Part shown: positions 62,489 through 64,000 of the stretch, piece after piece
Position numbering within the stretch: the stretch's first letter is position 1
How the letters are laid out: every line of letters begins with the position of its first letter
The notes under the pieces: model-generated
The model's database searches: none
Told to the model about the DNA's origin: nothing
Seen by the model: the letters and a program-made list of their open reading frames with translations, nothing else
Assembly (NCBI GenBank): GCA_018881555.1
Contig: JACAXG010000067.1
Coordinates: 3,319,635 to 3,383,634 of the forward strand
Length of the DNA stretch: 64,000 bases
Source: Amblyornis subalaris
Lineage: Eukaryota; Chordata; Aves; Passeriformes; Ptilonorhynchidae
Direction: 5' to 3'
Program-made: the position numbers and the translations under genes

Positions 62489-64000
62489 CCTCTTCAGCCT
62501 GACATTAGACGTGTTTCTGCGAGAATCAGGATTGGTCCTTTTCTTTCAGGGGTGGAGGTAAAGTCTGCAGTCGGAATTATGGTGGATGAGGAAGTACCGT
62601 AATAAAGGGGTTCCTGCTGAGGAATGGAAAAGTCACTAAGGCATTGGTTAGGTTTTTCATTCTTGTTTGTATGTGAACATAAATAGCTTCTAAGGAATGT
62701 TGCTTAATGGATAGAAACAAACAAACAAACAAAAAAAAACCAGGCAAAGAAAAGAATAAAAACAGACTAAAAAGCAATTTAGGATGGAGATAATAAAGAT
62801 CCTCATCACTAGAAGCTCATCTTTGCCCACACTGAGATTGGACTAAGAGTTTGCTAGCTTAAGCTCAGTAATTTGATCTGAGGGAGAAGTTCAGCCCAAA
62901 GGAGTGTTTGGTACTAATTAGTTTAAGGATTTTGGCCAATATCTCCTTGTCCTTAAGTGTGGATTTTCAAAGAAATGGTGATTTCATATGGTCTTTGATG
63001 TTGGAACTCTAAATTAAAATGTTCTTTCTGAAGATGAGAACCTAGATTAAGTTATTCTGGGATTTAGAATGGACTCCTTCATGCCTTAACTTTCTTCCTT
63101 CTGCTGGAATCTATGGCCCACACTCTCGCTACCATAATCACAGAAAGGCATTATCATCACTATTCCCTCATAAATACAAAGGCATCTGCAGAATAACCTC
63201 AGGGATTTATTAAAGCAACAGTCATTCCTCCTAAGTTTAAAAAGGCCTGTTCAATGCTAAGAGTTTTTTATTAGCTACCTCTTCAGTTTGGCTTTCCCTC
63301 TGAAAGTTATTAAGCTTTATCTCTGACCAAATTGATTTTTTTTAAGGAAACTGGTCATGCCATTTCTGTCATACAGGGGTTCATAAAAATGTCTACCTTT
63401 GACTTTTTCCAAAAGATTTATATAGTTTTCTTTCCTATGTCATTTAAATAGAACTAGTTTGATTTTTTTCCTGCAGTCACTTCTAAAAAATCCTTGATGG
63501 TTTTCTTTTGAGGAAAAAAGGTTATTTGCCAAAGTTATTTACAGTTTAATTGCCAGTTTAATTACAATCTAATGTCTCATTTACTGTGACACACTGTACT
63601 CTGCAGGCTGAGCTGTGATAGGTTGTAGGAGTGGCAATAGATTTGCCTGTGTCTGGAGCTGGGCAGCCTCACACTGTTGTCAGCAGACCTGCCCTGAAAA
63701 ACCTCACCAGCCCTCTAGTGATGATGAGAACATGAAAAATTCTCTGACCAAACCTATTTGGAGTATTTCAGTATTGTGATGTTTTTACGCTCCCAGTATT
63801 TGCCACTGATGCATAGTCCACTGACTTTCTGTACTGCCTGTATATTGGGGAACACATTGAGGGGCTGTCCTAGAAAAGACATCTCCTAGCGTGAGTACAG
63901 AGGCTAGCTGATGCTTTCGGCATGTTTTGTCTCACTTCACTATGGATGCTGTCATATCATATCTGATGTCAGCTTATAGTCCTCCACATGGATCCCAGAA

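Larger units (their letters stand above)
56847..64000. other. Presumed first intron(s) of plus-strand transcript
   Basis: AT-rich sequence follows the plus-strand donor. Strong acceptor-like sites lie at 57611 (CCCTTTTCCAG), 58894 (TTGTTTTTATTTTAG), 59280, 62549 (CCTTTTCTTTCAG) and 63480 (TTTTTTTCCTGCAG). Only those at 59280 and 60544 pair with a nearby good donor and an open frame. No coding family was recognised. Confidence 0.5.

Noticed and set aside
1..64000. CRISPR arrays, operons, ribosome binding sites, bacterial or phage genes, intact viral genes
   Set aside because: None seen; the CR1, LTR, CpG island and splice signals show vertebrate nuclear DNA.

Overview
This window looks like bird nuclear DNA. 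It is AT-rich and repeat-poor, with scattered single ambiguous bases typical of a draft assembly. The taxonomic call rests on a long CR1 LINE 3' fragment (12636-13410), a second CR1 tail (41044-41103), and an intact solo LTR of a type I recall from avian ERVL-like elements (38901-39448). I could not name any protein-coding gene. No open reading frame resembles a protein family I recognise, and the longest open frames lie in the GC-rich promoter, in CR1 or in an LTR.

The organising feature is a CpG island at about 55455-56850. It looks like a divergent (two-way) promoter. Two consensus splice donors face outward from it. One is on the minus strand (exon end 55994, CCAG/GTAAGG) and serves a first exon that would begin near 56280. 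The other is on the plus strand (exon end 56846, CAG/GTAAGG). Two CCAAT boxes, a GC box and a near-match to the TCTCGCGAGA element lie between them. The minus-strand first exon has no ATG, so it is probably 5' UTR. Its transcript would run leftward, and positions 55993 down to 1 would then be intron, with perhaps a few exons. The plus-strand transcript would run from about 56500 to the right edge.

Region by region: 1-12635 is AT-rich non-coding DNA. It holds a GC-richer block with a three-copy repeat carrying YY1-like motifs (5209-5410), a possible minus exon (6706-6852) and a TTTC microsatellite. 12636-13410 is CR1. 13411-38900 is quiet DNA with MIR-type SINE remnants, two exon-like plus-strand frames (20516-20709 and 28062-28214), a possible LTR remnant (30304-30541) and a strong 15-bp hairpin with a third arm copy (32647-32765). 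38901-39448 is the solo LTR. 39449-55454 holds simple repeats, a CR1 tail, ancient repeats and several exon-like minus-strand segments. 56851-64000 is the first part of the plus-strand transcription unit, with candidate short exons and one ATG-initiated basic minus-strand ORF.

The exon-like segments were picked by splice-site quality plus an open frame. In tens of kilobases of intron many such pseudo-exons arise by chance, and the reading phases of the minus-strand set do not chain together. I therefore list them as candidates with low confidence.
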